A stretch of DNA of 64,000 nucleotides from Actinacidiphila sp. DG2A-62. Its GTDB lineage: Bacteria; Actinomycetota; Actinomycetes; Streptomycetales; Streptomycetaceae. The translations under genes were made by a program, and so were the position numbers. Location of the stretch: the NCBI RefSeq assembly GCF_035825295.1, contig NZ_JAYMGI010000002.1, forward strand, positions 1,521,001 to 1,585,000. Direction: 5' to 3'. Position 1 is the first letter of the stretch. The number at the start of each line of letters is the position of its first letter. Below, in pieces: positions 63,057-64,000 of this stretch. The notes under the pieces are model-generated. The model was given only the letters and a program-made list of their open reading frames with translations. It searched no databases and was not told where the DNA came from.

Positions 63057-64000
<944 letters not shown>

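Overview
The window is a stretch of high-GC (about 72%) chromosomal DNA from a Streptomyces-type actinomycete. This rests on the codon use, frequent GTG starts, a streptogrisin-type protease, a SepF paralogue, an ImuB-like/DnaE2 pair under an actinobacterial LexA box, an IdeR/DmdR-type iron box and a Streptomyces-like 5S/23S pair. No phage, IS element, CRISPR array or tRNA gene was seen. It reads as conserved chromosome core with small accessory changes.

Layout. 1-11.3 kb: a methyltransferase cut by the window edge, a secreted lipase, the SOS pair imuB-like/dnaE2, a 2H phosphoesterase, an F420-type PPOX oxidoreductase, a secreted streptogrisin-like protease, and a long frame joining a luciferase-like monooxygenase to a DUF1684 protein. 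11.4-13.2 kb: an orphan cysteine-type leader peptide and a DUF5685 protein with a very Cys-rich tail. 13.4-22.4 kb: SepF-like protein, glutaryl-CoA-type dehydrogenase, DHA2 transporter, PAP2 phosphatase, I78-type inhibitor, a frameshifted glycosyltransferase, an Rpf-LysM cell-wall enzyme and two unknowns. 22.4-50.6 kb: a housekeeping block read mainly leftward (tlyA-nadK-recN, pyrG-NUDIX, ald, parA-RHH-scpA-scpB-rsuA-tyrA-cmk-plsC-der), broken by a repeat-rich STAND/TPR protein, a GH15 enzyme, an SDR, a GT4 and an MraY-like membrane protein. 50.6-60.3 kb: a Lys/Ala-rich histone-H1-like protein, SCP2 protein, a divergent iron-siderophore uptake locus (two permeases plus ATPase leftward; binding protein plus siderophore-interacting reductase rightward) around one iron box, a HAD phosphatase and a DUF1015 protein. 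60.3-64 kb: a large RDD-repeat/TPR/acidic-tail protein, then the 3' end of an rRNA operon (23S, 5S, terminator) read leftward.

How genes work together. Four-base ATGA/GTGA overlaps tie dnaE2 to the imuB-like gene, cmk to plsC, scpA to scpB, parA to the RHH gene, tlyA to nadK, and the two permeases to each other, so these are likely co-translated. The iron box sits where it could shut off both arms of the siderophore locus. A recurring pattern is a TANNNT-like -10 hexamer 6-7 bases before the start codon, which predicts leaderless mRNAs for about ten genes and was used to choose several starts.

Most unusual observations: the orphan cysteine leader peptide aimed at the 3' end of the Cys-rich DUF5685 gene; the monooxygenase-DUF1684 in-frame join; the STAND protein with Arg in place of the P-loop Lys and two classes of in-frame tandem repeats; paired TTAC-N6-GTAA palindromes near the lipase; and the 775-residue basic/acidic disordered TPR protein beside the rRNA operon.
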